Below are positions 34,806 to 43,952 of a stretch of DNA of 56,420 bases, piece after piece. Location of the stretch: assembly GCA_947380655.1 (NCBI GenBank), contig CANCRX010000014.1, positions 1 to 56,420 of the forward strand, in the 5' to 3' direction. A program made the translations under genes and the position numbers. The first letter of the stretch is position 1; each line of letters opens with the position of its first letter. The notes beneath the pieces are model-generated. The model had not been told where the DNA came from, did not search any database, and saw only the letters and a program-made list of their open reading frames with translations. This DNA is from Alcaligenaceae bacterium (GTDB lineage Bacteria; Pseudomonadota; Gammaproteobacteria; Burkholderiales; Burkholderiaceae_B).

Positions 34806-36065
34806 ATGGTTATCAAGCACGCACTATCCGCACTCGCGCTTGCTCTCGCAATGCCTGCATTGGCTCAACAGGCACCAGCCGCTGCACCCGCCGCGCCTGC
34901 AGCGCCCGCAGCCGCACCCGCAGCTGAACCGCCACCAGCATGGAAACAGGGTATTGACGGCACAACCCAGCCTGTCACGCTGCATCCTTTTGCTCCCAAA
35001 ATGACGGGTGTCGCAGCCAAAGACCTGAAAATGTCTACGCTGAAAGTTCCGCCAGGATTCAAGGTAGAAGTTTGGGTGGACGGGGTACCTGAAGCGCGCT
35101 CACTTGCTATTGGTAAAAAAGGTACAGTATTCGTCAGTAACCGTAATGCCAAAAACGTCTACGCCGTGATTGAGAAAGATGGCAAGCGTGAAGTCAAAAC
35201 CATCTTGAAAGGTCAGAACTCACCTAACGGTATCGCGGTCATTGGTGATACGCTTTTTGTCGCGGAACGTGACAAGATCACCCGTTACGACAATATCGAA
35301 AGCAACCTGGACAATCCAAAAGGTGAACTCGTTGTAGACGGCCTGGATCCAACCAATGGCCCTGGACACTTCTGGAAATTCCTGGCTGCGGGTCCTGACG
35401 GCAAACTGTATTTCAACATTGGCTCTCCACAAAACATCACGATGCCTGGCTATAACCAGGCAGCTATTTTGCGTGTGGACCCAAAAACAAAGCAAATGGA
35501 ACGTGTTGCCACAGGCGTGCGTAACAGCGTTGGCATGGCATTTCACCCTACCACCAAGAAACTCTGGTTCACAGAGCATGCGCGTGACTGGATGGGCGAT
35601 GATGGTCCAAACGATGAACTCAACGTCTTGACCAAAGAAGGCCAGGACTTCGGTTTCCCTTTCTGCCATCAGGGCGACACGCCAGATCCTGAGTATGGCA
35701 AATACAACACGTGCGCAATGAGCACGCCTCCCGTTCTTAAACTGGGAGCGCACGTAGCACCACTTGGCATTCGTTTCTATACCGGCAACATGTTCCCTGC
35801 CGAATATAAGAACAACATGTTCATGGCTCGCCACGGTTCCTGGAACCGCAGCACCAAGCAAGGCTACGACGTGATGCGTGTGGTGCTGGATGCCAATGGC
35901 AAAGTTACAAAGTATGAGCCCTTCCTCACTGGCTTTTTGCTTGATGACAAAGGCGATCCACCGATGTGGGGTCGTCCGGTCGACGTGCAAGTTATTGGTG
36001 ATGGATCGTTGCTCGTTTCCGATGATTACAATGGTGTGATCTATCGTGTTAGCTACAAAAAATAA
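34806..36065 (+). CDS. Exported PQQ-dependent sugar/sorbosone-type dehydrogenase
   Basis: A 419-aa periplasmic beta-propeller of the soluble PQQ glucose/sorbosone dehydrogenase class. A Sec signal peptide (cleavage after ALAMPALA) is followed by an Ala/Pro-rich linker to about residue 45 that may act as a spacer. KVPPGFKVEVW, GQNSPNGIAV, AAGPDGKLYFNIGSP, GVRNSVGMAFHP and MARHGSWNR are the propeller signatures. AGGAG at the start supports the ATG. It overlaps the cytochrome gene by one base (TAATG). Its place after pqqABCDE strongly suggests that it uses PQQ. The substrate (an aldose, sorbosone or another aldehyde sugar) is not certain. Confidence 0.9.
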   Translation: MVIKHALSALALALAMPALAQQAPAAAPAAPAAPAAAPAAEPPPAWKQGIDGTTQPVTLHPFAPKMTGVAAKDLKMSTLKVPPGFKVEVWVDGVPEARSLAIGKKGTVFVSNRNAKNVYAVIEKDGKREVKTILKGQNSPNGIAVIGDTLFVAERDKITRYDNIESNLDNPKGELVVDGLDPTNGPGHFWKFLAAGPDGKLYFNIGSPQNITMPGYNQAAILRVDPKTKQMERVATGVRNSVGMAFHPTTKKLWFTEHARDWMGDDGPNDELNVLTKEGQDFGFPFCHQGDTPDPEYGKYNTCAMSTPPVLKLGAHVAPLGIRFYTGNMFPAEYKNNMFMARHGSWNRSTKQGYDVMRVVLDANGKVTKYEPFLTGFLLDDKGDPPMWGRPVDVQVIGDGSLLVSDDYNGVIYRVSYKK

Positions 36066-36670
36066 TGACAATATTTAAATCAGTGAAATCAGTCGCAGTG
36101 GCCCAATTAGCCGCTGCGGCTTTTTTAATACTCCCTCAGACTGGACACGCAGGTGACATCGAAGCGGGTCGCACACGTGCGCAGACTTGTATCGCCTGTC
36201 ACGGACCAGGCGGCAATTCGCCAACCTCTTCCGTACCCACCCTGGCTGCCCAGCCTGAACAAGCATTAGCCACGATGCTGTATCAATTCAGGGAAGAGAA
36301 TCGTAAAAATCCTGTCATGTCGCCCTTTGCTGCCAACCTCAGCAATGCCGAGATGAACGATTTAGCGGCTTACTTTGAATCCGAAAAACGCTTAACACCT
36401 TCGCATCAGACCAAACCCGCCAATCTGGAGCTTGGTCCTGTTTTAGCAAAGAAATATAACTGCACGCAATGCCACGGGCCTGAACTAAAAGGCTTGCAGC
36501 ATATCCCGAACATCAGGGGCCAACAGCACGACTATTTGCTTGCACAGCTCCAGGGTTTTAAAGCCATGAAACGCGCCGATATGGACGGCAACATGACCTC
36601 GGCTTCCACCGGTTTGAAAGACGAGGACATCCTGGTGCTGTCAGATTACATAGCGGGCTTATCTAATTAA
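36065..36670 (+). CDS. Di-heme cytochrome c (c4-like), partner of the PQQ dehydrogenase
   Basis: A 201-aa exported cytochrome. A signal peptide ends near GHAG (about residue 30). Two heme sites are seen: Cys42-Cys45-His46 (CIACH) and Cys133-Cys136-His137 (CTQCH). Met residues after each half (NPVMSPF and MDGNMTS) can be the sixth ligands. The layout is that of cytochrome c4. The start shares one base with the dehydrogenase stop (TAATG), so it is very likely the electron acceptor of that enzyme, passing electrons to the respiratory chain. It converges with the Gly-rich gene, overlapping it by 4 bases. Confidence 0.92.
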   Translation: MTIFKSVKSVAVAQLAAAAFLILPQTGHAGDIEAGRTRAQTCIACHGPGGNSPTSSVPTLAAQPEQALATMLYQFREENRKNPVMSPFAANLSNAEMNDLAAYFESEKRLTPSHQTKPANLELGPVLAKKYNCTQCHGPELKGLQHIPNIRGQQHDYLLAQLQGFKAMKRADMDGNMTSASTGLKDEDILVLSDYIAGLSN

Positions 36671-37041
36671 CGACGTCCCGCGCGGTTCTGTGGACCACCT
36701 CGATTCACATCTCCTCCATCAGCGGGACCATCTCCACGCGTCATGCCGGCACCTGGTGCGCCAGCCCCCGCTCCGGGTCTGACACCAACGCCCGCGGCAC
36801 CCGCACCTGGGGCTGCACCGACGCCCGGCGCACCGACTCCCGGTGCCACACCGACTCCCGGCGCGCCTGCCCCTGCTCCCGGTACAACACCTACACCTGG
36901 CGCGCCGCGATCAACAGGACGTACGACACACCCGACAGGTAAGCCAGGACCCGTGCAATACACGACCGCCCAGGAGCTTTGTGCATAGGCTGCGATACCA
37001 ATACACGCCAGAGCCTTTGCTGCAGTTAAGACATATTTCAT
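36667..37041 (-). CDS. Secreted low-complexity Gly/Ala/Pro/Val-rich protein
   Basis: A 124-aa protein. A signal peptide (MKYVLTAAKALACIGIAAYA to SSWA) precedes a short segment with two Cys (YCTGPGLPVGC). Then come about 55 residues of elastin-like units such as GAPGVGVxPG and GAGAGAPG, and a polar Gly/Asp/Arg tail. AAGGG seven bases before the ATG and the signal peptide show that this strand, not the Pro-rich antisense frame, is the real one. No family is recognised. The repeats predict a disordered or elastic extracellular segment. Confidence 0.68.
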   Translation of the reverse strand: MKYVLTAAKALACIGIAAYAQSSWAVVYCTGPGLPVGCVVRPVDRGAPGVGVVPGAGAGAPGVGVAPGVGAPGVGAAPGAGAAGVGVRPGAGAGAPGAGMTRGDGPADGGDVNRGGPQNRAGRR

Positions 37042-37193
37042 CGTGACACCCTTATTTAAAACATTGATCGGAAAGCTTCTGCCTTGTGATAAGTATGAGC
37101 TTAAATAAACTTTAAATCTAAAATTCAGCTGATTTACCTGTTTTTCTTTCCTAAAAAGCTCTAAAGCCCAACAGAGTCGCTATTAATTAGTAA

Positions 37194-37207
37194 AATAGTC
37201 AACTATT
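37194..37207. promoter_or_regulatory. Inverted repeat upstream of malate synthase G
   Basis: AATAGT (37194-37199) and ACTATT (37202-37207) form a perfect inverted repeat with a 2-base centre, 34 bases before the glcB ATG, in the AT-rich 199-base gap to the divergent Gly-rich gene. It could be an operator for glcB control. The binding protein is unknown. Confidence 0.3.
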
Positions 37208-37240
37208 CGTCCGATTGATCCATTTTCAAGGTCTCACAGC

Positions 37241-39463
37241 ATGACTGCCCGCACACATTGCAACCGCCTTCAAGTCGCTACTGTTTTATATCGTTTCATC
37301 GAAGATAAAGTCCTGCCCGGCACGGGTGTTGACAGTACAAGCTTCTGGAAAGGCTTTGATGCGCTCGTTCATGATCTGACACCTAAAAATGCAGCACTGC
37401 TCAAAGAACGTGACAGGATTCAACTGGAAATGGATGCCTGGCATCGCGCCCATCCAGGTCCGATCAGCGATATGTCTGCATATCGCAATCAACTCCAGGC
37501 CATCGGCTATCTGGCCCCAGTGCCAGCTGAGGCGATTGCCACCACGACCAATGTGGATGCAGAACTCGCGCTTCAGGCCGGTCCACAGCTGGTCGTACCC
37601 GTTTTAAATGCACGCTATGCTCTGAATGCCGCAAACGCCCGCTGGGGTTCACTCTACGACGCACTTTACGGCACGGATGCAATCTCCGAAGCCGATGGCG
37701 CATCTAAGACCACCGCAGACGGCAAGGGTTACAACCCCGTTCGTGGCGCGAAGGTGATCGCCTTTGGACGCACCTTCCTCGATCAGGCCGCCGCGCTTGC
37801 GAACGGCTCGCACGCAGACGCAAAACTGTATGCAGTGGCTGAAGGCAAACTGGTTGTCACGCTAAAAGACGGCAGTACTACAGGTTTGGCTGATCCAAAA
37901 AAATTCATTGGTTATCAGGGCGCAGCTACTGCACCTTCCTCGATCCTGCTGGGTAATAACGGTCTGCACATTGATATTCGTATCGATAGCACTCAAGGCA
38001 TTGGACGTGATGATGCCGCAGGTGTGAATGACATTGTGCTCGAATCAGCACTCTCAACCATTCTCGATTTAGAGGACTCGGTTGCGGTCGTGGACGCGGA
38101 TGACAAAGTGCTTGCCTATGACAACTGGCTTGGCATTCTGAAAGGCACGCTAGTTGAAAGCGTCACCAAAAACGGTAAGACGTTTAACCGGACCTTGAAT
38201 GAAGATCGCAAATACACAGCGGGCATCGGTGCAACCAATGCGCAAGACGGTGTGGTGACACTGCATGGCCGTTCGCTGCTATTCCTGCGTAACGTTGGCC
38301 ATTTGATGACCAACCCTGCGATCCTTGACGAACATGGCAATGAGATTTTCGAAGGGATTCTCGATGCGGTCGTCACCGTGGCCATCGCCATGCATGACAT
38401 GAAGCGCAGCAAAGACCACAAATTCGGTAACTCACGCACGGGCTCGGTCTACATTGTCAAACCAAAAATGCATGGTCCCGCCGAAGTCGCTTTCGCCAAC
38501 GAACTGTTTGGTCGTGTAGAAAATATTCTTGGTCTGCCAGCCAATACAGTCAAACTCGGCATCATGGACGAAGAGCGCCGTACCAGCGTCAACCTCAAGG
38601 CATGTATCAACGAGGCGCGTGCCCGTGTTGCGTTTATCAACACTGGCTTTCTGGATCGCACGGGCGATGAAATGCACACTGCCATGCATGCGGGTCCGAT
38701 GATTCGTAAAGGTGACATGAAAGCTAGCGCCTGGCTCGCTGCTTACGAACGCAGCAACGTCCTGACAGGTTTGTCTTGCGGTCTACGCGGTCGTGCGCAG
38801 ATCGGCAAAGGTATGTGGGCCATGCCTGATCTGATGGCAGCCATGCTCGAACAAAAAATCGGTCATCCTAAAGCGGGTGCCAATACAGCGTGGGTCCCCT
38901 CGCCAACTGCTGCGACCTTGCATGCCCTGCACTACCATCAGGTCAACGTCGCAGAGATCCAGAAAGAACTCGAAAAAGTCGCGAACAATGCCGAGATCGA
39001 TCGTCTGCTCAACGATATCCTGCAAGTGCCAGTCGCATCCAATCCAACCTGGTCTGCCGCAGAAATTCAACAAGAGCTTGATAACAATGCACAGGGGATC
39101 CTGGGCTACGTCGTTCGGTGGATCGACCAAGGGGTGGGCTGCTCTAAAGTACCCGACATCCATAACGTGGGCCTGATGGAAGACCGCGCTACGCTGCGCA
39201 TTTCAAGCCAGCACATAGCCAATTGGTTGCTCAACGGCATCGTGACCGAAGCACAAGTCAACGAAACATTTCAGCGCATGGCAAAAGTGGTCGATCAGCA
39301 AAATGCAGGCGATGCTCTGTATCAGCCGATGGCCGGTCACTTCGATACCTCGATGGCTTACAAAGCAGCCTGCGACCTGGTGTTCAAAGGACTTGAGCAG
39401 CCTAGCGGCTATACCGAGCCCTTATTGCACGCCTGGCGCCTGAAGGTAAAAGCCCAGGCGTAA
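37241..39463 (+). CDS. glcB: Malate synthase G
   Basis: A 740-aa monomeric malate synthase that joins glyoxylate and acetyl-CoA to malate in the glyoxylate/glycolate route. It has the G-isoform length (about 720-740 aa, against about 530 for isoform A). Visible conserved parts are GARNA-type text (NAANARWGSLYDALYGTD), DLEDSVAVVDADDK, HGRSLLFLRNVGHLM and GIMDEERRTSVNLKACI. It is single, with AAGG nine bases before the ATG, a possible operator upstream and a clear terminator downstream. No isocitrate lyase or glycolate oxidase gene is in the window. Confidence 0.96.
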   Translation: MTARTHCNRLQVATVLYRFIEDKVLPGTGVDSTSFWKGFDALVHDLTPKNAALLKERDRIQLEMDAWHRAHPGPISDMSAYRNQLQAIGYLAPVPAEAIATTTNVDAELALQAGPQLVVPVLNARYALNAANARWGSLYDALYGTDAISEADGASKTTADGKGYNPVRGAKVIAFGRTFLDQAAALANGSHADAKLYAVAEGKLVVTLKDGSTTGLADPKKFIGYQGAATAPSSILLGNNGLHIDIRIDSTQGIGRDDAAGVNDIVLESALSTILDLEDSVAVVDADDKVLAYDNWLGILKGTLVESVTKNGKTFNRTLNEDRKYTAGIGATNAQDGVVTLHGRSLLFLRNVGHLMTNPAILDEHGNEIFEGILDAVVTVAIAMHDMKRSKDHKFGNSRTGSVYIVKPKMHGPAEVAFANELFGRVENILGLPANTVKLGIMDEERRTSVNLKACINEARARVAFINTGFLDRTGDEMHTAMHAGPMIRKGDMKASAWLAAYERSNVLTGLSCGLRGRAQIGKGMWAMPDLMAAMLEQKIGHPKAGANTAWVPSPTAATLHALHYHQVNVAEIQKELEKVANNAEIDRLLNDILQVPVASNPTWSAAEIQQELDNNAQGILGYVVRWIDQGVGCSKVPDIHNVGLMEDRATLRISSQHIANWLLNGIVTEAQVNETFQRMAKVVDQQNAGDALYQPMAGHFDTSMAYKAACDLVFKGLEQPSGYTEPLLHAWRLKVKAQA

Positions 39464-39524
39464 TAAGGTGGATGACCAAGTTCAATACGCTGCTTCGCCT
39501 ATTGAACGACTCTAGAGAAACTAA

Positions 39525-39548
39525 AAACGGCACCTTGAGGTGCCGTTT
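39525..39548. terminator. Bidirectional terminator between glcB and the Bug gene
   Basis: AAACGGCACC (39525-39534) pairs with GGTGCCGTTT (39539-39548) around TTGA. Terminal A and T runs are present on both sides, so it can serve the plus-strand malate synthase gene and the convergent minus-strand Bug gene. Confidence 0.85.
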
Positions 39549-39572
39549 CTAGTTTGTACCCTGGTCCCGACG

Positions 39573-40568
39573 TTATTGTTTCGTTGCCGCAAACACATCA
39601 GCAAGCGCTTCCCAGCGTTTAGTTTCCTGGCTAACAAAATTCGCATATTCAGCAGGCAGCATGCCACCAGGCAACGCAGCCATCCCATCCAGAGTTTTAA
39701 TCATTTCAGGCCTCTTAAGCATGGCAAGCACGGCCTGATAAATTTTCTCCCTGAGTGCCTCGGGCAAACCTTTAGGTGCTTCAAGTCCATACCAGGTCGT
39801 TGCCTGAAAACCCTGAAATCCTGGAGATTCGGCAATCGTCGGGACGTCCGGCAACAATGCTGCGCGATTGAGCGACGTCACAGCAAGTGCTTTGACCATT
39901 CCGGCTTTCATCTGCGAAATAGCTGAACCAGCTGTATCAATGGAGAAAGTCACACGTCCAGCAATCAAATCAGTCATCATGGGCGATGCCCCCTTGTAAG
40001 GCACGTGCACAATTTTCAGACCCGCCTGTTTAGCCACGAGTTCCGCATTCAGATGCTGCGGCGTGCCAACACCGGCAGAGCCAAAATTAATCTGTCCAGG
40101 ACGTTTTTTTGTATCAGCGAGTAATTGCTCAAGCGTGTCATAGGGTGAGGATTTCGTGACAATCAACACATTTGGCACGACAGCAACGGTTGTGATGTGC
40201 GTGAAATCGGTATCAAAATTAAATGGTAAGTCAGCATAAAGCATCCCTGCAGCAGTATTACCCACATTACTTAATACCAAGGTGTAGCCATCCGCCGCCG
40301 CACGCGCAGCAATTCCGGTACCCAGTGTGCCACCCGCACCAGGTTTATTTTGAACAACAACAGTCTGACCCAGTTCAGCCTGCAGGTTTTGAGCCACTGC
40401 ACGCGCCAGAATATCGGTCGTCCCGCCGGGTGGGAACGGCGCGACCAAAGTAATCGTCTTATCAGGCCAGACCTCTGCCAAAACAGGGTTGGCAACCAAG
40501 AGGCTCAGACATACCAAGGCCGTACTCAGGGAACCTGAGAGTTTGCGTATTAAATGAAGAAAAGACAT
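39573..40568 (-). CDS. Bug-type tripartite tricarboxylate transporter substrate-binding protein
   Basis: A 331-aa TctC/Bug periplasmic binding protein. The signal peptide (SGSLSTALVCLSLLVANPVLA) is followed by WPDKTITLVAPFPPGGTTD. QNKPGAGGTLG, ADGYTLVLSN and INFGSAGVGT are the family motifs. It is monocistronic, with the M20 peptidase gene divergent 76 bases away. A ligand that is a product or substrate of that peptidase and the D-aminoacylase is a reasonable guess but is not shown. Confidence 0.92.
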   Translation of the reverse strand: MSFLHLIRKLSGSLSTALVCLSLLVANPVLAEVWPDKTITLVAPFPPGGTTDILARAVAQNLQAELGQTVVVQNKPGAGGTLGTGIAARAAADGYTLVLSNVGNTAAGMLYADLPFNFDTDFTHITTVAVVPNVLIVTKSSPYDTLEQLLADTKKRPGQINFGSAGVGTPQHLNAELVAKQAGLKIVHVPYKGASPMMTDLIAGRVTFSIDTAGSAISQMKAGMVKALAVTSLNRAALLPDVPTIAESPGFQGFQATTWYGLEAPKGLPEALREKIYQAVLAMLKRPEMIKTLDGMAALPGGMLPAEYANFVSQETKRWEALADVFAATKQ

Positions 40569-40644
40569 CTGAGCTTATCCGTTATAAAGTAACTTATTGT
40601 CATTATTCCGTGCGAACAACCGGAACACAAACGAGGATTAACCC

Positions 40645-42105
40645 ATGAACGCCAGAGTCCCGCATCTAGACACCGCACAAGTGCTATCTGAAGTCAGTCA
40701 GAAATGGGATGATGACCTCGTGGGTCAACTCAGCGACTACATTGAAATTCCCGCAAAATCTCCCGCTTTTGATCCAGACTGGGCTCAGTCAGGATATCTG
40801 GACACCGTACTGGAACGCGCAGCGAATTGGGTCAGGGAACAAAAAGTATCCGGGCTCACCCTTGAAATTATTCGCTTGCCTGGGCGCACACCCGTCATGT
40901 TTTTTGATGTCCCCGCCACCCGCCCTCAGGAGCAAGGCAGCCAGACAGTCCTGATGTATGGCCACCTGGACAAGCAGCCTGAGTTTGACGGCTGGCGTGC
41001 AGGTCTGGGACCCTGGACGCCAAAATATATTGACGGAAAACTGTACGGCCGGGGCAGTGCCGACGATGGCTATGCGACCTATGCGGCAATCACTGCGATT
41101 CAAGCATTGAAATCACAGCAGGTTGAACATCCTCGCATAGTGGGTCTGATCGAAACCTGCGAAGAAAGTGGCTCGCCGGATCTGCTGCCTTACGTTGATG
41201 CGCTAAGGACAAGGATGGGGGATGTAGGTTTGGTTATTTGTATGGATAGTGGCGCAGGCAACTACGATCAGTTGTGGCTCACAACCAGCCTGCGCGGCAT
41301 GGCGTCAGGCACCTTGAAAGTTGAAATCCTCACCGAAGGGATCCACTCTGGTGACGCTTCGGGCTTAGTACCATCAAGTTTCAGGATCGTGCGGCACGTG
41401 CTTGATCGTCTGGAAGATAGTGAAACAGGTCGCCTCTTACCCAAAAGTTTTCACTGTGAAATCCCCGCCGAACGACGCCAGCAAGCTCAAGCGACAGCCG
41501 CGATTCTCGGAGATGAAATCTACAAACGATTCCCCTGGGCACATCACGATTGCGGTGGCTCATCGCTTATCGCACTGCCGACTACGCTTGATCCCGTTGA
41601 AGCATTAATCCGTCGCACCTGGACGCCAACGCTCAGCGTGACAGGAGCCGAAGGGTTTCCCGCTCTTAAAGATGCCGGTAATGTGCTGCGCCCCTATACT
41701 GCCTTCAAGCTCAGTTTGCGCCTCCCCCCCCTGATTGATGCAGCACAGGCCGTAGCCGAACTCAAAACCTTGCTTGAAGACAATGCGCCCTATCAGGCGA
41801 AAGTGACCTTCGAAGGTGCCAGCGCCTCAAGCGGCTGGAATGCACCGGCCATCACGCCCTGGTTCGAACAAGCCTTGAATCAGGCGAGCCAGGCACACTT
41901 TGGTGCGCCCGTTGGTTATATCGGTCAAGGCGGTACGATTCCACTGATGAATCTTTTAAGTGAAGGTTTTCCGACCGCACAAATGATGGTCTGCGGTGTG
42001 CTCGGACCAAAATCCAACGCACATGGTCCAAACGAATTTTTACATGTGCCTTATGCAAAACGTCTGACCGCAGCGGTAGCGCAAGTGATTGCACACATGC
42101 CATGA
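40645..42105 (+). CDS. M20 family metallopeptidase (dipeptidase/acylase)
   Basis: A 486-aa zinc peptidase of the M20 family. The metal and catalytic residues are visible in LMYGHLDKQPE (His, Asp), GRGSADDGYA (bridging Asp), ETCEESGSPDL (catalytic Glu pair) and the final HGPNEFLHVPY. The dimerisation insert lies between. Its length and DKQPE text suit carnosinase/dipeptidase-like members. No signal peptide is seen, so it is cytoplasmic. It lies upstream of the D-aminoacylase-like gene and may act in the same route for acylated or dipeptide compounds. Confidence 0.88.
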   Translation: MNARVPHLDTAQVLSEVSQKWDDDLVGQLSDYIEIPAKSPAFDPDWAQSGYLDTVLERAANWVREQKVSGLTLEIIRLPGRTPVMFFDVPATRPQEQGSQTVLMYGHLDKQPEFDGWRAGLGPWTPKYIDGKLYGRGSADDGYATYAAITAIQALKSQQVEHPRIVGLIETCEESGSPDLLPYVDALRTRMGDVGLVICMDSGAGNYDQLWLTTSLRGMASGTLKVEILTEGIHSGDASGLVPSSFRIVRHVLDRLEDSETGRLLPKSFHCEIPAERRQQAQATAAILGDEIYKRFPWAHHDCGGSSLIALPTTLDPVEALIRRTWTPTLSVTGAEGFPALKDAGNVLRPYTAFKLSLRLPPLIDAAQAVAELKTLLEDNAPYQAKVTFEGASASSGWNAPAITPWFEQALNQASQAHFGAPVGYIGQGGTIPLMNLLSEGFPTAQMMVCGVLGPKSNAHGPNEFLHVPYAKRLTAAVAQVIAHMP

Positions 42106-42127
42106 ACGTATAACAATTAATTACTCT

Positions 42128-42164
42128 CCAGATCCGAGATACAGAAAAGTCACCTCAGATCTGG
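42128..42164. repeat. Imperfect inverted repeat after the M20 peptidase gene
   Basis: CCAGATCCGAG (42128-42138) and CTCAGATCTGG (42154-42164) are complementary with one mismatch across a 15-base loop. No T-run follows. It could be a weak terminator of the peptidase gene or a regulator site for the next gene at 42210. Confidence 0.35.
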
Positions 42165-42209
42165 TAAAAAGTTAATAAGAGACAAGTTTCAACTACTTAT
42201 AAAGAAAAA

Positions 42210-43922
42210 ATGACAGCAAAAACATTAATCATCCGTCACGGCACGATCGTTGATGGAACCGGCAATGAGCCCTTTGTTGGCGACCTTAAAATTGTCGATG
42301 GACGCATCGAGCAAGTCGGAGCGGTGACGGGTCCTGCTGACGAAGAAATCGATGCCAGCGGTTTGATCGTCACGCCAGGTTTTGTAGATATTCACACGCA
42401 CTATGATGGCCAGGTCACCTGGAGTAATCAGGTCGCTTCCTCATCTCAATTAGGCGTGACCACGGTTGTCATGGGTAACTGCGGTATCGGCTTCGCACCT
42501 TGTAATGAAGAGCACCGCGCCATCATGATGCGTCTCATGGAAGGCGTTGAAGACATACCGGGAGTCGTACTCGAAGAAGGGCTTCCCTGGAACTGGCGTA
42601 CCTTTCCTGAATATCTTGATGCGCTGGACGCTCGCACATACGATGCAGATATTGCGACCCAGATCGGTCATGCGCCGTTACGCATACATGTGATGGGTGA
42701 TCGAGGTGCCGCCCGCGAGCCCGCTACGGATGCGGACATCGCCACCATGGCAAAAATTGCTGGAGAGGCTGTTCAGGCCGGAGCGCTGGGCTTTAGTACC
42801 TCGCGTACTATTTTGCATAAAAGCAGCGATGGTATGAACACCCCTACCCTGGGCGCAGCTGAAAAAGAGTTGGCTGGCATTGCACTCGGTCTGAAAGATG
42901 TTGGATTGGGTACCTTACAACTTGTCACCGACTTCGATGACGTCGATGCTGAATTCGCAATGCTCAGAAGAATTGTCGAGCAATCCGGCCGGCCGCTTTC
43001 ACTGACCTTGCTACAACACGAACACCTCCCCGACAGATGGCGACGGGTGATGCATCACATGCACGAAGCAACCGATGCCGGTTTAAAAATGAAAGCGCAG
43101 GTTGGCGCGCGTCCCGTTGCGCTGATCTTCAGTTTTGCCTTGTCATTGTGTTCGTTCTCGCAATTACCTACTTACGAGTCGTTAAAAGATTTACCTGCTG
43201 ACGAACGTCTGAAAAAATTACGCGATCCGGAGATTCGCGCAAAGATACTTTCAGAAGAACACCACGAAGAAATGTACAAGCGTCGTGTGGCGAACTTTGA
43301 AAATCTTTATCCACTTGGTGACCCGCCAGAGTATGAGCCGCACCCGGATACCAGCATTGCTGCGATCGCCGCACGCGAGGGCAGACCTGCAGCAGAAGTT
43401 GCCTATGACATTTTGCTGGGAGACAACGGACAAGCGTTGCTTTACCGCCCTCTCTACAACTATTTCGAAAAAGATCACGAGGTGTTGCGTGAGATGCTGC
43501 TCGATCGTGACTCCGTACCTGGCCTGAGTGATGGCGGCGCGCACTATGGCTTTATCTGCGATGCGAGCTTTCCAACTTACTTGCTCACACACTGGGCACG
43601 TGATCGCACGCGAGGTGAAAAACTGCCTCTGGCTCAGCTCGTCAAGTGGCAAACACAGGATACCGCAGCAACTGTCGGGTTAAATGATCGCGGACTGTTG
43701 AAACCTGGCTATAAAGCCGATATCAACATTATTGACTTTGAGAAACTGCACCTGCATGCCCCGAAAATTGTCTATGACTTGCCTGCTGGCGGACGCAGAC
43801 TCGGACAAAAGGCGGATGGCTATCGTGCAACGATCGTTTCGGGCGTCGTGACCTACCGGGATGGCATCGCAACCGGCGCGCAACCAGGCAGACTGATTCG
43901 CGGTGCAAAGCAAGTTGCCTAA
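42210..43922 (+). CDS. N-acyl-D-amino-acid deacylase-like amidohydrolase
   Basis: A 570-aa amidohydrolase of the D-aminoacylase family. The N-terminal metal motif is DIHTHYDGQVTW, and the C-terminal DGGAHYGFICDASFPTYLL is the family's distinctive block. Asp in that region is catalytic. Known members remove acyl groups from N-acyl-D-amino acids; several relatives act on other cyclic or acylated amides. The gene lies upstream of a NIPSNAP gene and a LIV importer, suggesting that the imported compound is its substrate or comes from it. The exact substrate is open. Confidence 0.87.
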   Translation: MTAKTLIIRHGTIVDGTGNEPFVGDLKIVDGRIEQVGAVTGPADEEIDASGLIVTPGFVDIHTHYDGQVTWSNQVASSSQLGVTTVVMGNCGIGFAPCNEEHRAIMMRLMEGVEDIPGVVLEEGLPWNWRTFPEYLDALDARTYDADIATQIGHAPLRIHVMGDRGAAREPATDADIATMAKIAGEAVQAGALGFSTSRTILHKSSDGMNTPTLGAAEKELAGIALGLKDVGLGTLQLVTDFDDVDAEFAMLRRIVEQSGRPLSLTLLQHEHLPDRWRRVMHHMHEATDAGLKMKAQVGARPVALIFSFALSLCSFSQLPTYESLKDLPADERLKKLRDPEIRAKILSEEHHEEMYKRRVANFENLYPLGDPPEYEPHPDTSIAAIAAREGRPAAEVAYDILLGDNGQALLYRPLYNYFEKDHEVLREMLLDRDSVPGLSDGGAHYGFICDASFPTYLLTHWARDRTRGEKLPLAQLVKWQTQDTAATVGLNDRGLLKPGYKADINIIDFEKLHLHAPKIVYDLPAGGRRLGQKADGYRATIVSGVVTYRDGIATGAQPGRLIRGAKQVA

Positions 43923-43952
43923 CAAAACATTCACATCATTTTCAGGAGACTA

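Noticed and set aside
34865..35152. Minus-strand Ala-rich frame within the PQQ dehydrogenase gene
   Set aside because: It is the shadow of the Ala/Pro linker and signal peptide on the opposite strand, with no independent support.
36743..36988. Pro/Thr-rich plus-strand frame opposite the Gly-rich gene
   Set aside because: It is the antisense reading of the Gly/Ala/Pro repeats. The minus strand has the signal peptide and the ribosome site; the plus frame has neither.
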